Source of the DNA: Moniliophthora roreri
Taxonomy: Eukaryota > Basidiomycota > Agaricomycetes > Agaricales > Marasmiaceae
DNA length: 64,000 nucleotides
Assembly (NCBI GenBank): GCA_001466705.2
Contig: LATX02000089.1
Location: 124,001 to 188,000 of the forward strand
Direction of reading: 5' to 3'
A program made the translations under genes and the position numbers. The notes below the pieces were generated by a model. It made no database searches. It saw nothing but the letters and a program-made list of their open reading frames with translations, and was not told where the DNA came from. The first letter of the stretch is position 1. The number at the start of each line of letters is the position of its first letter. Below are positions 12,113-24,481 of the stretch, piece by piece.

Positions 12113-13637
12113 GGTGGAATCGAACGAGGAGTGGGGGTGGACGTCATCTTCAACGTGGTGTCCATCATCATATATACATGACAGAATTGCGTTGGCAGAC
12201 GAGATCAATCCCACGCGCGGCACACGGTAGGAGTCCATGTATCACGTCGTTGATGAGATGGCGATAAGTGATTGAACCGACATCACCGAAGGCGCGCTAC
12301 ATAGGTAGCAGTGAGCTCCTTGGTGCATTGCAAACTGCGTAGACGTTAGATGCTCTAGTACGATGCGCAGTGCGATTAATTGTGAGCTGTGAAAGGATGT
12401 TCCCGTCAGTACTAGGTAAATAATTATATCCGGTAATAACTTGCACCCACATGACTCCTTGCGTAAATCAATCTGTTATCAACTAGGAGCTCCATCCATA
12501 CGCCATATTGTGAAAAAAAAAAAGGCGCCGGATGTTTTTGAGAACTTGTCCCCGCCACGGTGTCCGCCTTGCCGCATGGCTTCGCGATAAGGCGCCTGGG
12601 AGTATATAGGCGAAATCGAGGGAGAGACGTGATAAATGAGGCGAGAGTTCTGGTACTATTTGTGACCCTTACTTCTCCATGTGGGAACTGATGATCTTCT
12701 CTTGATGAAGTGACATGTTGTCCGTAATACCCACTGTGAAAGACATTGTTGAACACTTGAGCTAAAAAAAAAAAAAGTGCGACTTCGTACCCCGGAGACC
12801 GGTACTAGATACTGACTGCAGCCTGCTACGTGACATCTTGACTCTGAGTCGTCCCAAGATACCCCAGGGGCCACGCCTGAAATGGACAGCGCACTAAGTA
12901 TATAACTAACACTGCTTTGCCAATCACTGAATGGATTTTTGCGAGATTACCGGAGAAAAATTCAGTTATGCCAATGGTTTCGCTATAAAACCGATTACAT
13001 ACCTGCCCCAAAAATTTCCTTCTCGTGACCGTCTTCCGAATCGACACTGCATTTCGTACCCCGTAACCTCCGATCAAGTCCTTATATCGGTGAAAATAGA
13101 TGAAAGAGAGCCTTGGAGTTGATGCTGGACTCGGGGTCATGATGGTGGTAAGAGAAGAAGATGGGTTTGTTTGCCATCGTTGACCGTGACAGACGCGATG
13201 TCGACGTGACTTGCCCTAGCCTGAATGCTCGGCCACGACCCGAATTCCATCTCAAGCTATCCTGTCTCTACGCTACGTTATCCAACCCAATGGACATGAT
13301 CCCGATTTTCTTCCCGAATACATCGTAAGTTAAGGTTTCAGGTATTTTGGGTTCGGTACAGTCTTTTCCTTACTAGTACAACCGGGCTCCCCGATTCTGC
13401 ACATACGTGATGGCTGGCGGTCGCTCTTGACTGTGATTATCAACACATAGTACGTTTGTGGTACGTGCTCAGATCTCAGGCATACTCGAGTCATTGGTCT
13501 TGATCAAGTCGCCTAGGTTCCACCATCTCGACGTCGTTGCATTCCAAAGATTGCAGTAGAGTGCTTCGGTCTCGAAAATGAACAATTGGATCAATTCGGA
13601 TATGCTACAATGAATTTTGGTACTACTCATGGCTAAA
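12113..13637. other. Spacer between tandem carboxypeptidases
   Basis: 1.5 kb. It contains the copy-1 promoter (TATA near 12168) and the copy-2 3' flank. Two poly-A runs occur (12513-12523 and 12763-12774). Open stretches of 60-100 codons on both strands (for example 12826-13140 minus) have no recognisable motif and no paired splice signals. I see no confident gene. Confidence 0.5.
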
Positions 13638-15984
13638 TTACAACGACACGTTATCACGGAAACCCATGAGATACTGCATCGTCTGGAACGCGGCCTGGTA
13701 TCAAAGCAAATCGTCAATGGGGTTCTCACCGATAACAGGATAGATTGAGTCGATACAATACCTTGGGAGAGAATTGTGGTATCTCATGTCCAGACAATGC
13801 AATCTCCACATAGGTCAACCCTCTTTCGGTGATGGTCCTCCCTAGCGCACCCATACCCTCAACGATGAAGCTATCTGTCTTGATGTTCGTTTGGAAGCCC
13901 TGTTTGCCATTCCCTGGGTACGAGCATCTTGAATTCATTTGTTCTCGCAGACTGAAGGAAGCGGTACTTACATGTCATACTTCACGAAAGGAGCTCATCG
14001 TAAGCAGGCGTTCCAATCATCTAGTGTGACCTTCTACTCACTTTTGTATGACCAGTCTCGTCCTGAGAATAAGTAAACCCTCCGAGTCAATATCACAACC
14101 ATTAGGACGAACAAGAACAGGAACAACTTACCCTTCAGCCATGTAGAAAAAATCTGCCAACCCATGTGCAATCACCGTCCTCTTGCTCTTCTCAATGACA
14201 TTCGGCAACACTCTCCACGCGACCGTTTCACTCGCATCACCATGAGGAAACACGTGTTCATGGCCAGCGCATTCTTTCCATGTTACGTTCAACGGTGCAT
14301 GGATGGCTCTCTTGACGTCTTTACGGTCAAAGTAGAGAGGCGAGGTTTGAATGTTGTCGAACGAGCCACTGCGAGTGCGATTTTTGTTAGCCTGGAGGAC
14401 AGAAAGAGGAAGAAAGGACGCAACGGAAACCCAAGGACATCCCATAAAATAGGATACGTGTCGAACACCCTGTAGAGGTTGAACGCAGGGTTCACGAGGA
14501 GCACCGCTTCGGTAATGTTGTTCCAGATATTGCCACAAATGTCGTCTCGGACCCTAGGGTGAAGAGGTATCGGGCCCGCAGGGGGTGCAGCGAGGTATTT
14601 GTTCAGGTACTCTGTGAGACCGCAGTCTTGGTCAATCTGCCTGATTGTATTCATGTAGGATTGGCTGGGAAGCAAGACGTGAGGTATATACGGATGTAGA
14701 GGAAGGGAGTACATACTTGAGAGAGAACACGTTCTCATATTTTTGGAGGAAAGTGAAGGTTGGGACTGTGGTTTGATAATCCCGTGTTTGGTCGCCGATG
14801 AGGGCTGCCAAGAGAAGTTGGTCGTTGACTGGGGTATGGTAAAGGGCAGCGGAACGACTCACGATCGCCCATCCAGGTGCCTTTTAAGTGCCAGTCGGGC
14901 AGTTTATCAGGGTGTTCGTAGATCCAGTTGGCAATGTCTGAACAAAAAATTCGTCAGCATTCGAGCTATATGGAATGAAGGAACACTCACAAGGAATGTA
15001 TACCCCGGCATACTATGTAAGCATATATCAAAAATCGGACCCCCCAGTCGCAGACAGCAGGCGCACGTACACTTTCACCCGTCAGGTACAAATTTTTTCC
15101 CTTCAACTCTGGAAAGATTTTTAAAAACTCGTTGAAGAATCCGACTAGCTGTTCAGCGAGGTCATCTCCATTCTGTCGTTCGACCTCAGATGGATTTGCG
15201 TAACGGAAATAAGAAAGACATACGCGGATATTCGCCACTCCTTGCGTGAAACCCGTCCCGACAGGCTGCTCAACCCACAGTACGCTCGAGAGGTTGGTCC
15301 AACTGTATCCGTTGACGACGGGTTTGGCGGTACCGACACTCCAGGAGAACGGCTTTTATGAATATTTCAGTATAGTTGTGTTTCGGGACGAAACGAAGAT
15401 GCTTACGCCGTTTCCTTGGAGAAACCCTTCGAGTGATGAGCATCCTGGCCCGCCGTTTGTCCTTCATGCAATGAAACTGAGTGACGTTGAAGCGTCGGAG
15501 GGTATTTCAAGTAAGTACCAGAAGATAATGTCGTCTAGGCTTCCTTTGGGGCCAGGCGGGAAGAACCAGAAAAAGAGCTGCAAAGAAGCCGTTAGACTAG
15601 TACTTGCGAGTGAGTCGATTACTCGCCTTGCGCGTTTCATTGGGATCTGATGATATAGGCAGCAAGCCAGCCCAACTAGGTCCAACGTCAAACCCCACCT
15701 CTGGAATACTTTTTCCGTCGACATAAAACTCTACGAGACGCATCAGAAGTATCCAGGACTGGTGAAAGAGGTCAAGTACTCGAAGCTTTTGGGTTAAAAA
15801 AGGTAATGTTCTTGACACCAACTTCAGCTTGCGGTGCATTCAAGTTCGCAGAACCCCGAGCTTGAAAGCGTTTCACAGCTTCCTTCTGAAGAGCCCGTAT
15901 TTCATCGTTCTGATACAAGCCATGAGCTAGTAAAGCGCAACATGGCAGAACAGAGATGACAAGAGACTTCAGATTCATCAGCAT
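13638..15984 (-). CDS. Secreted serine carboxypeptidase S10, copy 2
   Basis: Paralog of the gene at 9735-12112. ATG 15984 (MLMNLKSLVISVLPCCALLAHG) opens the signal peptide. Motifs in order: VKNITFFNPKAS, FFPPGPKGSLDDIIFW, TNGGPGCSSLEG, the nucleophile LYLTGES|YAGVYIP across an intron, YFDRKDVKRAIHAP, the aspartate in AHGLADFFYMAEG, and the histidine in ALSGHEIPQFSP. It ends ...YLMGFRDNVSL at TAA 13638-13640. A TTTATAAAG box sits about 60 bp upstream. Both copies keep the triad, but the loop after the catalytic histidine differs (GHEIP here, GHMVP in copy 1), as does the residue near the catalytic aspartate. The two paralogs may therefore differ in P1' preference, which is inference. Confidence 0.9.
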
Positions 15985-16261
15985 TCTGAAGGCGTCAGGT
16001 AGAGGAAGGCGAGAGTTAGACCAGTTGGACCAGGTTTCGGGCTTTATAAAGATCCTGAGATGCGCCAGAGAACCCGTTTGACTGACCTCCCAACTTCAAA
16101 CGAGTCCTGGTGGTCCGAGGTGTCCGAGGTTGCCCACAGCACCCAAAATTTGGGAAAGCAAGCAGAAAACTCGATTTCAAACAGGGCGCCTCAAACGGCT
16201 CAAAATCGCGCCAACGCATCAACCGATTCGCCAAGCCAGCTCGACCTAACGATCTTTGGTT

Positions 16262-16960
16262 AGGGCCGCGTAAGTTTGCTCGGCGGTAATTTACCTTTGA
16301 TTTACCTGGTACACAAGTTATTAGGGGTCCGGACGGCCAGGTAAGTTACGGGGTTTCTTCGCGCTTCTCCTCATCTGCCACATTCACTATACACTATATC
16401 TATATCAGTGTATTGTGCATCACTGAATGGAGATCACAGTGACCACACGCCTATACTGCATGCTCATCGCGCCCTCCTATTTGTAGTAGGGAGGGCCAGG
16501 ACCCCCGTTTATACAGCCAAATGCCTGAGTCGGATCCGGACAAAACTCCTGGAAAATTTTTCAAATGCCTAACCCCCATCCAGACAAATTTGGGCCGTTT
16601 TTTAGGGCAATGTCTGAGGCCAGGGTCCGGACAAATTTGGGACAAATCCAGCATGCCTGATACCTATTCCGGACAGATATCAGCGGGCGAAGGTGCAGAC
16701 CCCGGCTCCCTGGGCGCCAAAGATGGGAACGAGCCGGCCGAAAAGCGCTCGGCAAACCATGTAGGCGCGCGCTTCTTTACCGATGCCTGAGGCAGGGTCC
16801 GGACAAAAATGACCTCTCAAGGATGCTTGAGGCGCTGTCCGGACAGCGATTTCCTTTTTTGGATCCGGACAAATCCTCGGCCAGCTGGATCCAGGCATTT
16901 GGGCGATAACCGGGGTCCTGGAGGGCCTCCCAGGTAACTTACCAGTAACTTACCGTAACC
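16262..16960. repeat. Degenerate element with TCCGGACA repeats and GTAAGTTAC ends
   Basis: No gene. The octamer TCCGGACA or close variants occur about seven times (near 16327, 16515, 16626, 16671, 16798, 16837 and 16863), several next to ATGCCTGA. The left edge carries CCAGGTAAGTTACGGGG and the right edge the reverse-complement-like CCCAGGTAACTTACCAG, so the block is bounded by imperfect inverted repeats. This fits a decayed non-autonomous DNA transposon with subterminal repeats. Confidence 0.5.
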
Positions 16961-17360
16961 TGCAATCAAGAGGCAGGTGTTTCATAAGCTCTCGGAAAGT
17001 GCTTTCCCTTCCGTATATCCCCCTCGGGTTCTACCGAGGGATAGGCCTGTACCTTATGAAAATGAATATGCAGAAATCTTTAGCACCTACCGTCAGGGGA
17101 ATGAAAGAAAGGGAGACTCACCGGCGTCGAGAGGTGAAATCCGTCACGAATGTCACAATGCCGGATTCAAAGTCCGCCCGGCTCCTCGCCGGATCAGAAC
17201 CAAGTCCGATACATATTTCTATCACGCCTTCGCCTTGGTCCTATAGACCGCTTCCTGCCTCAAGAATTAGCACACACTGATCATCTGAAGGGTATTTTAA
17301 ACGTGTATGATTTCACCCCTCAGATTTTCATTGAGGGAACTTGCAAAACCATCGGTAGGA
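16961..17360. other. No gene seen
   Basis: Short open stretches overlap on the plus strand (16977-17280), but they lack homology I can recognise. The sequence lies between two repeat-rich blocks and may be part of a nested element. Confidence 0.4.
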
Positions 17361-17640
17361 TGTCATCACCTGGCATTTCCGGCATTTTTATGGCATTTGA
17401 TGGCATTTTGGACCGAAATGCCAGGTACGGCATCCCCTGTCCCTCCCAATCGACATTCTCCTGTCCCTTGCGAGAACTTACTGAACCACTACCACTGTAT
17501 TAGCATTAGATATTGAGATTAATTTATTGACTCAAATATTACTAGATCCCTCAGAATCTTTTTGGCAATTTGGCATTTGACCTTTGGAAAGGTCGGAAAT
17601 GCCTAAAATGCCGAAAAATGCCGAAATGATAGTTGTCAAC
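17361..17640. repeat. GGCATTT / AAATGCC inverted motif cluster
   Basis: Four GGCATTT words in 40 bp near 17371-17410 are followed by AAATGCC. About 160 bp later GGCATTTGACC is followed by four AAATGCC-type words (17585-17630). The mirror-like layout can fold into a large imperfect hairpin and looks like a foldback or MITE-type element. Confidence 0.5.
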
Positions 17641-17933
17641 CTACTGATGGCCCACGTATTTCATCCCATTGACAATCTCAAAAATCGGGCTTGCATACCA
17701 CTAGTATTTCGATTCCATTCATCATAGTTACATATACTTTAAGCTAAGAATTTAAAACCCGTATTCCGTTCACCTCCGAAGCCTTTATCGCACTCTGAAA
17801 GAGAGGAAAGTGCGTTTCAAGTGCATTTCGAAACTCTTACTTGAAACCTGCTGCCACTGATAGTACCTTGCAAGTTTTGAAATCGGTAGGAGGGTTTCTC
17901 AGCAACCAATTACACAACCTTATAGTATTTCAT

Positions 17934-17950
17934 CCCCCCCCCCCCCCCCA
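17934..17950. repeat. Poly-C tract
   Basis: A run of about 16 C, broken by a single A just after, within an otherwise gene-free stretch (17641-18300). It may be length-variable or error-prone in sequencing. Confidence 0.9.
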
Positions 17951-18300
17951 CCCGCAGCTTTTGTCCGAACCATCAAGCGAGACCCGCCGTCGCAGTTGGA
18001 ACAAATATGCGGATCAGCGATAGCGTCCTTTTCCTGCCCCAGCCGTTCAACCGTTTATCCAGAGTGTCTGTAAAACGAGAAATGTCAGAGCAGTGACGCC
18101 TCACCTAAGGCAAACCATCCCGTATGTACTCATGATTAGAGCAACGGGTGTTTGTGGGAATTTTTAGGCGACGCCCGAATAGCGCTCAACTTATATATAT
18201 ATACAATTACAAGACGACAGTAGTGTACATAGGTTAAAAAAAAAAAATCCAAAATCCATCTCAGCTACAGTCCTTCCCTATCCATAGGCTACTCAATCGT

Positions 18301-19109
18301 CTACTGAGAATGCGAGTAATGAAGCCAATCGTCAAAGTTGCTCCATTTCACCACATCGGGGTATATAGCTGTCCACTCCAGGATCGATTTCCAGTACAAA
18401 TCGATTACTTCGCTTTGAACGCTACAGTTCCGACATTAGCATCGCGAGATCGTGGTATGATATTGGAGTAACTTACTCGATGGGCCAGACAGTTGAGCCG
18501 AGCTGGCTAAGGGTACCATAAAAGAAATCAATATAGTGCTGTTGGTCCATATTGCATCGGTCAGGTATCGTGTTGCAGTCCGGGACGATGAATTGGACCC
18601 ATTGCTGTCGGAGGAGATGAGACCAGCGAACGCTCTGTTCGTGTATTCATAGACGTACAGAAAAGTGGGGTAATCCTTCATGGCCGAGCGCTGCGATTTC
18701 TGGATTGGCGCAACCAGCCAAGCCGACGGTGGTTTCAGTCTGGCGGGAGTTGAATCAGAAATGGGCGTAAGCTGGAGAGGGTGAATAGACTTACTCCTTG
18801 ACATGTTGCTGCGGCAAGACAGGCTCGGTCGTTCCAAAGGTCAGTCAGTCCATCTCTGACTCGGTCCAGGCAAGCACCTGCCTAGGATACAGAACGCATG
18901 AGCGAAGGCGAGGAAGGTTTGAATGAGGGGGTACATACCAAGAAGCTGCAGGCCGCACTGTAGTGATTCTTGTACGATCCCATGCGCTTGGTGAACACAA
19001 TACATTCCACAGTGGGTGAGTCAGCACGAGTGACCTCCGTAGCAGGGGAAGGAGCGGCGGAAACAACCAAGCTCAACGCTAGCGAGGCAAAAAGAGCAGA
19101 GAACCTCAT
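18301..19109 (-). CDS. Secreted protein, unknown function
   Basis: ATG 19109 starts a signal peptide (MRFSALFASLALSLVVSAAPSP). At least four exons follow. Cysteines sit in VECIVF, AACSFL, ACLDRVRDGL and ACLAATCQ, followed by LKPPSAWLVAPIQ, YPTFLYVYEYTN, several potential N-glycosylation sites (NGSNSS, NST), and a last exon VQSEVIDLYWKSILEWTAIYP ending SHSQ at TAG 18301-18303. A TATTTATAAC box lies about 75 bp upstream. Signal peptide, even cysteine spacing and glycosylation sites indicate an extracellular protein. I do not recognise the fold. Confidence 0.65.
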
Positions 19110-20241
19110 GCTGCAGGCGATTAGAGAAAGGGAGTACAAGAAATCCTGAAGAAGTTTTGTGATGAGCTTGCTCGAGACAAAGGGGTATTTATAACATACT
19201 GCTTGAAGTGGATCAGCTTCTGGACTTGTGCACTCGACAGGGCCGATCGGTGTCATTATTCGCCGTCAAATTGAGTGGTTAGATGTCTATCACCATCGAT
19301 GGAACATGAAGTCAGTGGTGGGAAGATGCCTTTGTGGGAGAAGCTGTCGCTGAAGCATGGCTCGCCGAGTCCTGAAATATGCTAATATTAATGGTCAGTG
19401 CGCAAAGTTGTGCATTTGAATGAACGACTCACCGATCATCCCTCAAACGCTGCCTACCCGCACCAAAGCTGTTCCTAATGCCTTTCCCTCTGCGCCCAGG
19501 ACCGTAGCCACGGCTAGAATAGCGTTTCTAGGCCAGGCTTGTAATGTTATCTGCCCGATAAAAGCGGAGTGACATCACCCTAGACCTGGTGAAAGATGTC
19601 AGTACCAATCCCGGAGTAGAGCACTGTGAACGAACCAGCTTCCGATGTTCATGCCGGGTCAGCGAAGAAATGTCAAAATGCAAGACAGCGAGGAGTGTTT
19701 GGTGCAGTATGCAGATCTTGAAAGGGACAGTAAAAATAATTCGCAAAATCGTAGTTTCGTCGCGTAGGTATCGTGTTACAACTACGAATAACACAACAAG
19801 TCAGCAAGATGAAAAGAAGGATGAAATGGGAACGAACAAAGCATTCCGTCTGTGATCTGCTTCTGATTATGGACCACCTTGTGCTTTTACTACCGACTTG
19901 AGCAGTCAGGAACGTCTGAAAATGCTAGCGCAACGATAGAAAGAAAGAAAAGAACCTAGAAGCAATAGCTCGTGCGCATAGGAGGATTCCGCGCGTGTTG
20001 GCTAGCAGTGATGATGGTTCGAGTTCAAGGTGTAGTTGCTTACCAAACCCATTTTCATCGCTTCGCACGTTGACCGTCGCCTTATCGTCATCGTCTGACA
20101 CGTTCAGCTACCAGCTCCGAGCTCATCAAGAAAATGTTGTCTTCATTTGACCCAATGTAATAAAAAAAAAAAAAACACAAGTACAGGTATTGGTGTTACT
20201 GCTACATCTACATGGAATTCGTTCTTCATTTAATTATTATT
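19110..20241. other. Possible small multi-exon minus-strand gene, unresolved
   Basis: ATG 20058 (MKMGL) is followed by a good donor (GTAAGCAAC) and an acceptor near 19920 leading to TFLTAQV. Further plausible splice signals extend to about 19320, where alternative frames read either an Ala/Val-rich stretch (AILAVATVLGAEGKALG) or a basic tail. I could not choose a single consistent model, so only the possibility is recorded. Confidence 0.2.
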
Positions 20242-22487
20242 TTAGCATCCGGAAGGAACGGCGGTGGAATCACGGTGATTAGCAGCACCAACGCCGAGAC
20301 CACGGCTGGCGAATGCATTCCATAACAAGCAGGCGTTAGCACCACCGTATCTGTTCTGGTCGGCTTGGATCCAGGCATCGCGAGCAGTCGGGAGAGTCGG
20401 GTTGCAAGGTTGGATAGAAAGAGCATCAACCAGGAGGTGTAAAAAGACAACTTTTTTCAAAGGGTTGATCAATCCCCTGTTTGTCGAAGAGACTCGGAGA
20501 AAGAAATGCGTACCGTTTCCCTCGGATCCGTCGGGGTTGGATCGTGCGGTGAAGGAGAACCCATGTTCGGCGACGAGGGCAGCATAGACGTTGTGCAGAA
20601 TGTTGGCCCTGTTGACGTGAGTTAGTCCCAGGCAACGCAGTATGTGAAAGGTGGCGCGTACCAGACTTCACCAATGTCATGGACCTCGTTCAGGGTAGCA
20701 ATAGTGGAATACCTAAGGGGGTTGACTGAAGCAGAGGTGGAGTATGGGTGTGAGCGGATTCCACCAGGGGTGTTTGTGACCCATTGCCCCAAGGCAAAGT
20801 CACCGACAGTAGCAGAATCAGAGTGAGAGAACCAACTATTTACGATAGTATGTGAGCAATAACGATAACCGGTATCAACAGAAACTCACTCAGCAAGGGC
20901 ATCAGATCATCCTTCACCCATACCACCAGCTTCAGTGGTCTGCAAGCAACGACCAGTACCTCCACCAGTGAGACGGTTGGAGAGACCGTGGGTCAACTCG
21001 TGGATGGGGATGTCGTTCTCCATGACACCATCGCGTGCGGGGGTGGTGAAGGTCCAGATGAACATTCTACAAATTCCGGATTGACCACTGTAAAACAGAA
21101 CATGTCCGAGTCAATATGCGAGAAAGAAAGAAGGCTGGATGAAGTCTTGCTTACTCTGGAGGAGTAGCAAAGTTGGCGTTGTTGGTGCCAGAGGGATCCT
21201 GGATATTTATGAGGACACGGTCGTTGCCCCTTCCACCCTTGCCAAAGTTGTTCGTCTGAAAGTTGAATGCCGCCTCGGTGAAGCCATAGAGGTAAAGGGT
21301 GTCGTGGTATGAGTTAGTCACGTAAAACGCATTGGTGATAGCGGCGTCGCGGTTTCCACCCGTAGTCGGGGGAAGAGAGGAGTTGTAGGTGGAAAGAAAG
21401 TTGCTAGTTAACGGGTTGGTAATGACATTGTTGCCAGCAGTGACTAGAGGCGTCTGGGGGGTGTGCCATCCTTCGGGGGATGCAGAAGTGATTTGAGGGT
21501 CAGTGAGCGTCTCAAGGCCCTCGGCAATAGTCTCTTTCCAGACGGGAAGAACTCTGTACTATAGAATGAAAAGGTGAGTAATCACCTCATAAAGCCAAGT
21601 TATGCGCTCACTGTAGCATCGGCAACAAAATCAGTGACTGAAAGAAGCTCCCCAGAATGAGCATCGACGTAAACCTCATACCAGCTATTCAGTTCCTCAT
21701 TCTGAACTTGGAGGACGTGGACAAGGGCAACGGAGCCATCTTCAAGAGCGAGGTACTCGAGAGTAGGCTCAATATCGTTCTTCTTATCGTCGAGAGCCAT
21801 CTCAATCTTGGCGATGACCGCGTTGACATCGACGGTAGCCTTGGAGTCGGCAATGTTCGCTGTAGGCGGCAGTGTTAGATTTCCGATTATATTTCATGAC
21901 AAAAGCGAAGCACGAACCAGTTTTAACGAAAGATGAACCAAAGGCAATGACCTTGTTACCCTTGAAAGCGACGTTGGCGACTGCGTTGACGAAGGGGATA
22001 CCATTCTATGATTGAAGGTCAGATATAACACGCAAATACGTATTGAGAGACAGAATCTATCAGATTTCGGACACCAGCGCAAATCTCGGGATGCTCACAT
22101 GAAGCTGCTTCATGTAACCAACTTGGTGATTGTCAGTGGAAAAACCGGACGTGTAGACCAAGGTATCAGAATCAATCTTTAACTGCGATGTTACAAAGGA
22201 AAGGGTCTTCTCCTTGTGGGAGAGCTTGATGAGACCTTGAGGAAGCTCTATACCAGCTCCAAAGATCTTAGTTGTGGAGACAGTCAGAAACACAGTGGCA
22301 CCAGAATGTTAGCTAGACGTACCTTGTAGTCGGAAGCAGGATGGAAAGTTTCGACGGTCAAGTTACGACCGATGTTCCTCACACGGTGACTACGATGCTT
22401 GAATGAATTAGGCCGAGGAGCGGCATTGCTGTATGTTGCATACAGGACAGCGAGAAGAACAGATGAGAACCTATTGAAGGCGACCAT
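20242..22487 (-). pseudogene. Fungalysin (M36 metallopeptidase) with TGA in the zinc-site motif
   Basis: A secreted zinc endopeptidase. ATG 22487 gives a signal peptide (MVAFNRFSSVLLAVLYATYSNAA). The FTP propeptide region includes IPFVNAVANVAFKGNKVIAFG and YEVYVDAHSGELLSVTDF. The catalytic part has [51 protein letters not shown] (HExxH) and GGMGEG, where the third zinc ligand glutamate sits. The next codon, normally Trp of GEGWSD, is TGA at 20907-20909. Reading resumes at once with SDAL, WFSHSDSATVGDFALGQWV, GIRSHPYSTS and a normal end (TAVPSGC, TAA 20242-20244). All other joins keep the frame. The single TGG to TGA change makes this copy truncated unless it is a base-call error. Confidence 0.85.
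20907..20909 (-). other. In-frame TGA replacing conserved Trp in GEG-W-SD
   Basis: The minus-strand codons read GAA GGA TGA TCT GAT, that is E-G-stop-S-D. M36 enzymes have tryptophan (TGG) or a similar residue here, so one G-to-A transition explains it. Confidence 0.85.
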
Positions 22488-24481
22488 GTGTTCTTAATCC
22501 TGAGGACTAAAGAGCAGTGCCAAAGCAGATTGTTAGGATAGCGAGATCCTGAGGAATTGGGGGACTCACTTGCTGCCCTTTATCTCGTTCAAGCGTGGTC
22601 TATGAGACGGCGTGATCTCGGAGGGGCACATGCTTTTTTTCAGAATGATGACATATCCATATACGAATGGACTTCAACATCGCGTGCTCAAACCGATCGC
22701 GCACAAATGGGCCCTAAACAACACTCGGATAAGGGGTAATAAGGCGTCGAATGTTGAATGGTCATGTGGTAACATTTTTCTTGTCCAACTATAGTGATCA
22801 ATATCTTGATGGAGGCACGCCTGAGGAATTTCATAGCTGCAGGTATGGTCTATAGGATTTCTTGATTGTAGTATCGCTATACCCAGCGCGAGGATCCATG
22901 TGCTCTGTCCGTATTGCGTGAGCACGCGAACGAATAGCACGGGTAGATAGCGAAACATACTCAGCTAGAAGGCTGATGCAGTTTCGACATCTGATTAAGT
23001 TCTGCTCGCAAAATCCCTGGGCCTTGAGTTTAGCAATTGATTATATGCATGTGGGAAGGGGGCGTACCTTAACTTGTGGCTCGGTGAGTCTTGGACGACA
23101 GATACCAGCTGGATGTAATCAAAAGGCGGTGATACGGATAAAAGATTTGAATCTTTGTCAGACTTAGGTTCGTCACATCTAGTGTAGAGATAACAGAGCA
23201 TCATCGACCAGTGTCGCCGACGGAAGGACCTGTAAATTGCGAGAAGAGGCTTGAACAAACAACACGTCTTCGCGCTCTGTGCAAAGCCGATTGGGTGAAG
23301 TTCACCTCAAATTTTTCTTTTCTCTCGTGGTGGCTAGTTTGCTCTTTCCGCAGTTGTAAAGTCTATCCAAGAGTGCAACTGGATAATCTCGAACGCTGAT
23401 GCCAGTGCTGCGTCACAATAGTAGGAGAAAAAGGATAGGAAAACGAAGATGCTAAGGGCTTTGGCGCTGGCAAAAATCAGTCGCACGCAATATTTACCAA
23501 AAGCAAAGAGAAACATGCATACGAGAAAATGGATTCTGGGTGGTCACGGAAGGCATGTTTGTCGAGGATCAAAACGTCGTCGTTGCCAGAATCTAACCTT
23601 GCGTATTGCGTCTTTGCCATCTACCAGATAAAGACGATGCGATATTACCCCAAGTTTAACGCGAATTGTTAATCCCAATCTTTAGAAGAGAAGTAATTGA
23701 ACAAGCCCATGCGATTTTTTTAAACGGTGGTTGTCCGAGAAAGAGATCAACGAGGACCACGTGGAAAGTTACCGGCCCTTGGTGGGTCTTCGGTTCTAGA
23801 CCACCATAATTCGAAATTACCGCGAAGATCTCGTTACGGGGCGCTGCAGACGACTCGTGAGCAGGGATAGATGAAAGAAGATAGGTAGCCGCACCCTGCA
23901 GCCTGTCATGCAGCCTATGAGTATTGCATGGAAGCGAACATCCTGATCCCGAGCGATCAGCGACGGTCATGGCGGCAGCCTGAGCATGCGAATCAAATGA
24001 CCGGAGTCACCGGACATGATCGTTGGCTACGATCCCCAGTCAATTAATAATAACTCATCCAACCATCCATACATTCTTGCACGCTGTCTTGTCTTGCCAC
24101 GGAACATGATTTGTATTCAGCGATTGGGGCTGCAGTATGTGCTCTATATTTAATGGTTCATGAACATGGAACTCAAGAAAAATGTCGAGTAGACATCACC
24201 ATGGATGGTACGCTAGCTGAATCAGGCGTGTAGCTGGAGCCGTAGCAACAAGTGGCAAGCCATTTGTTTATGTTTTGGGCCTTATCTACCAGGCCAGCGA
24301 AACTATCAGAGATTTCGACATTGACGAGTTGCGCTCACCAACGGCAGGCCTCGTGTGTTCACTTGATGTTTGAGTTTAGGAAACCTTCTCTATGCCAAAG
24401 ATCCATACCAATCTTTACTATTACTTCCGTGCTTGTCCTTCCAATAGCCCTTGATACATATGCAACCAGAACTCATCTATC
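22488..24481. other. Long stretch without a confident gene
   Basis: 2 kb. The first 100 bp is the fungalysin upstream region. The best candidate is an unspliced 104-codon ORF on the minus strand (23656-23970, starting MTVADRSGSGCSLPC). It has no recognised motif and no nearby core promoter signal. Other open stretches are short. Confidence 0.45.

Noticed and set aside
20907..20909. TGA in the fungalysin as a selenocysteine codon
   Set aside because: Fungi of this group are not known to make selenoproteins, and the position is a Trp in the family, not a Cys.
23656..23970. 104-codon minus-strand ORF
   Set aside because: A single unspliced ORF with no motif, no promoter signal and no partner exons; recorded only as part of a gene-free stretch.
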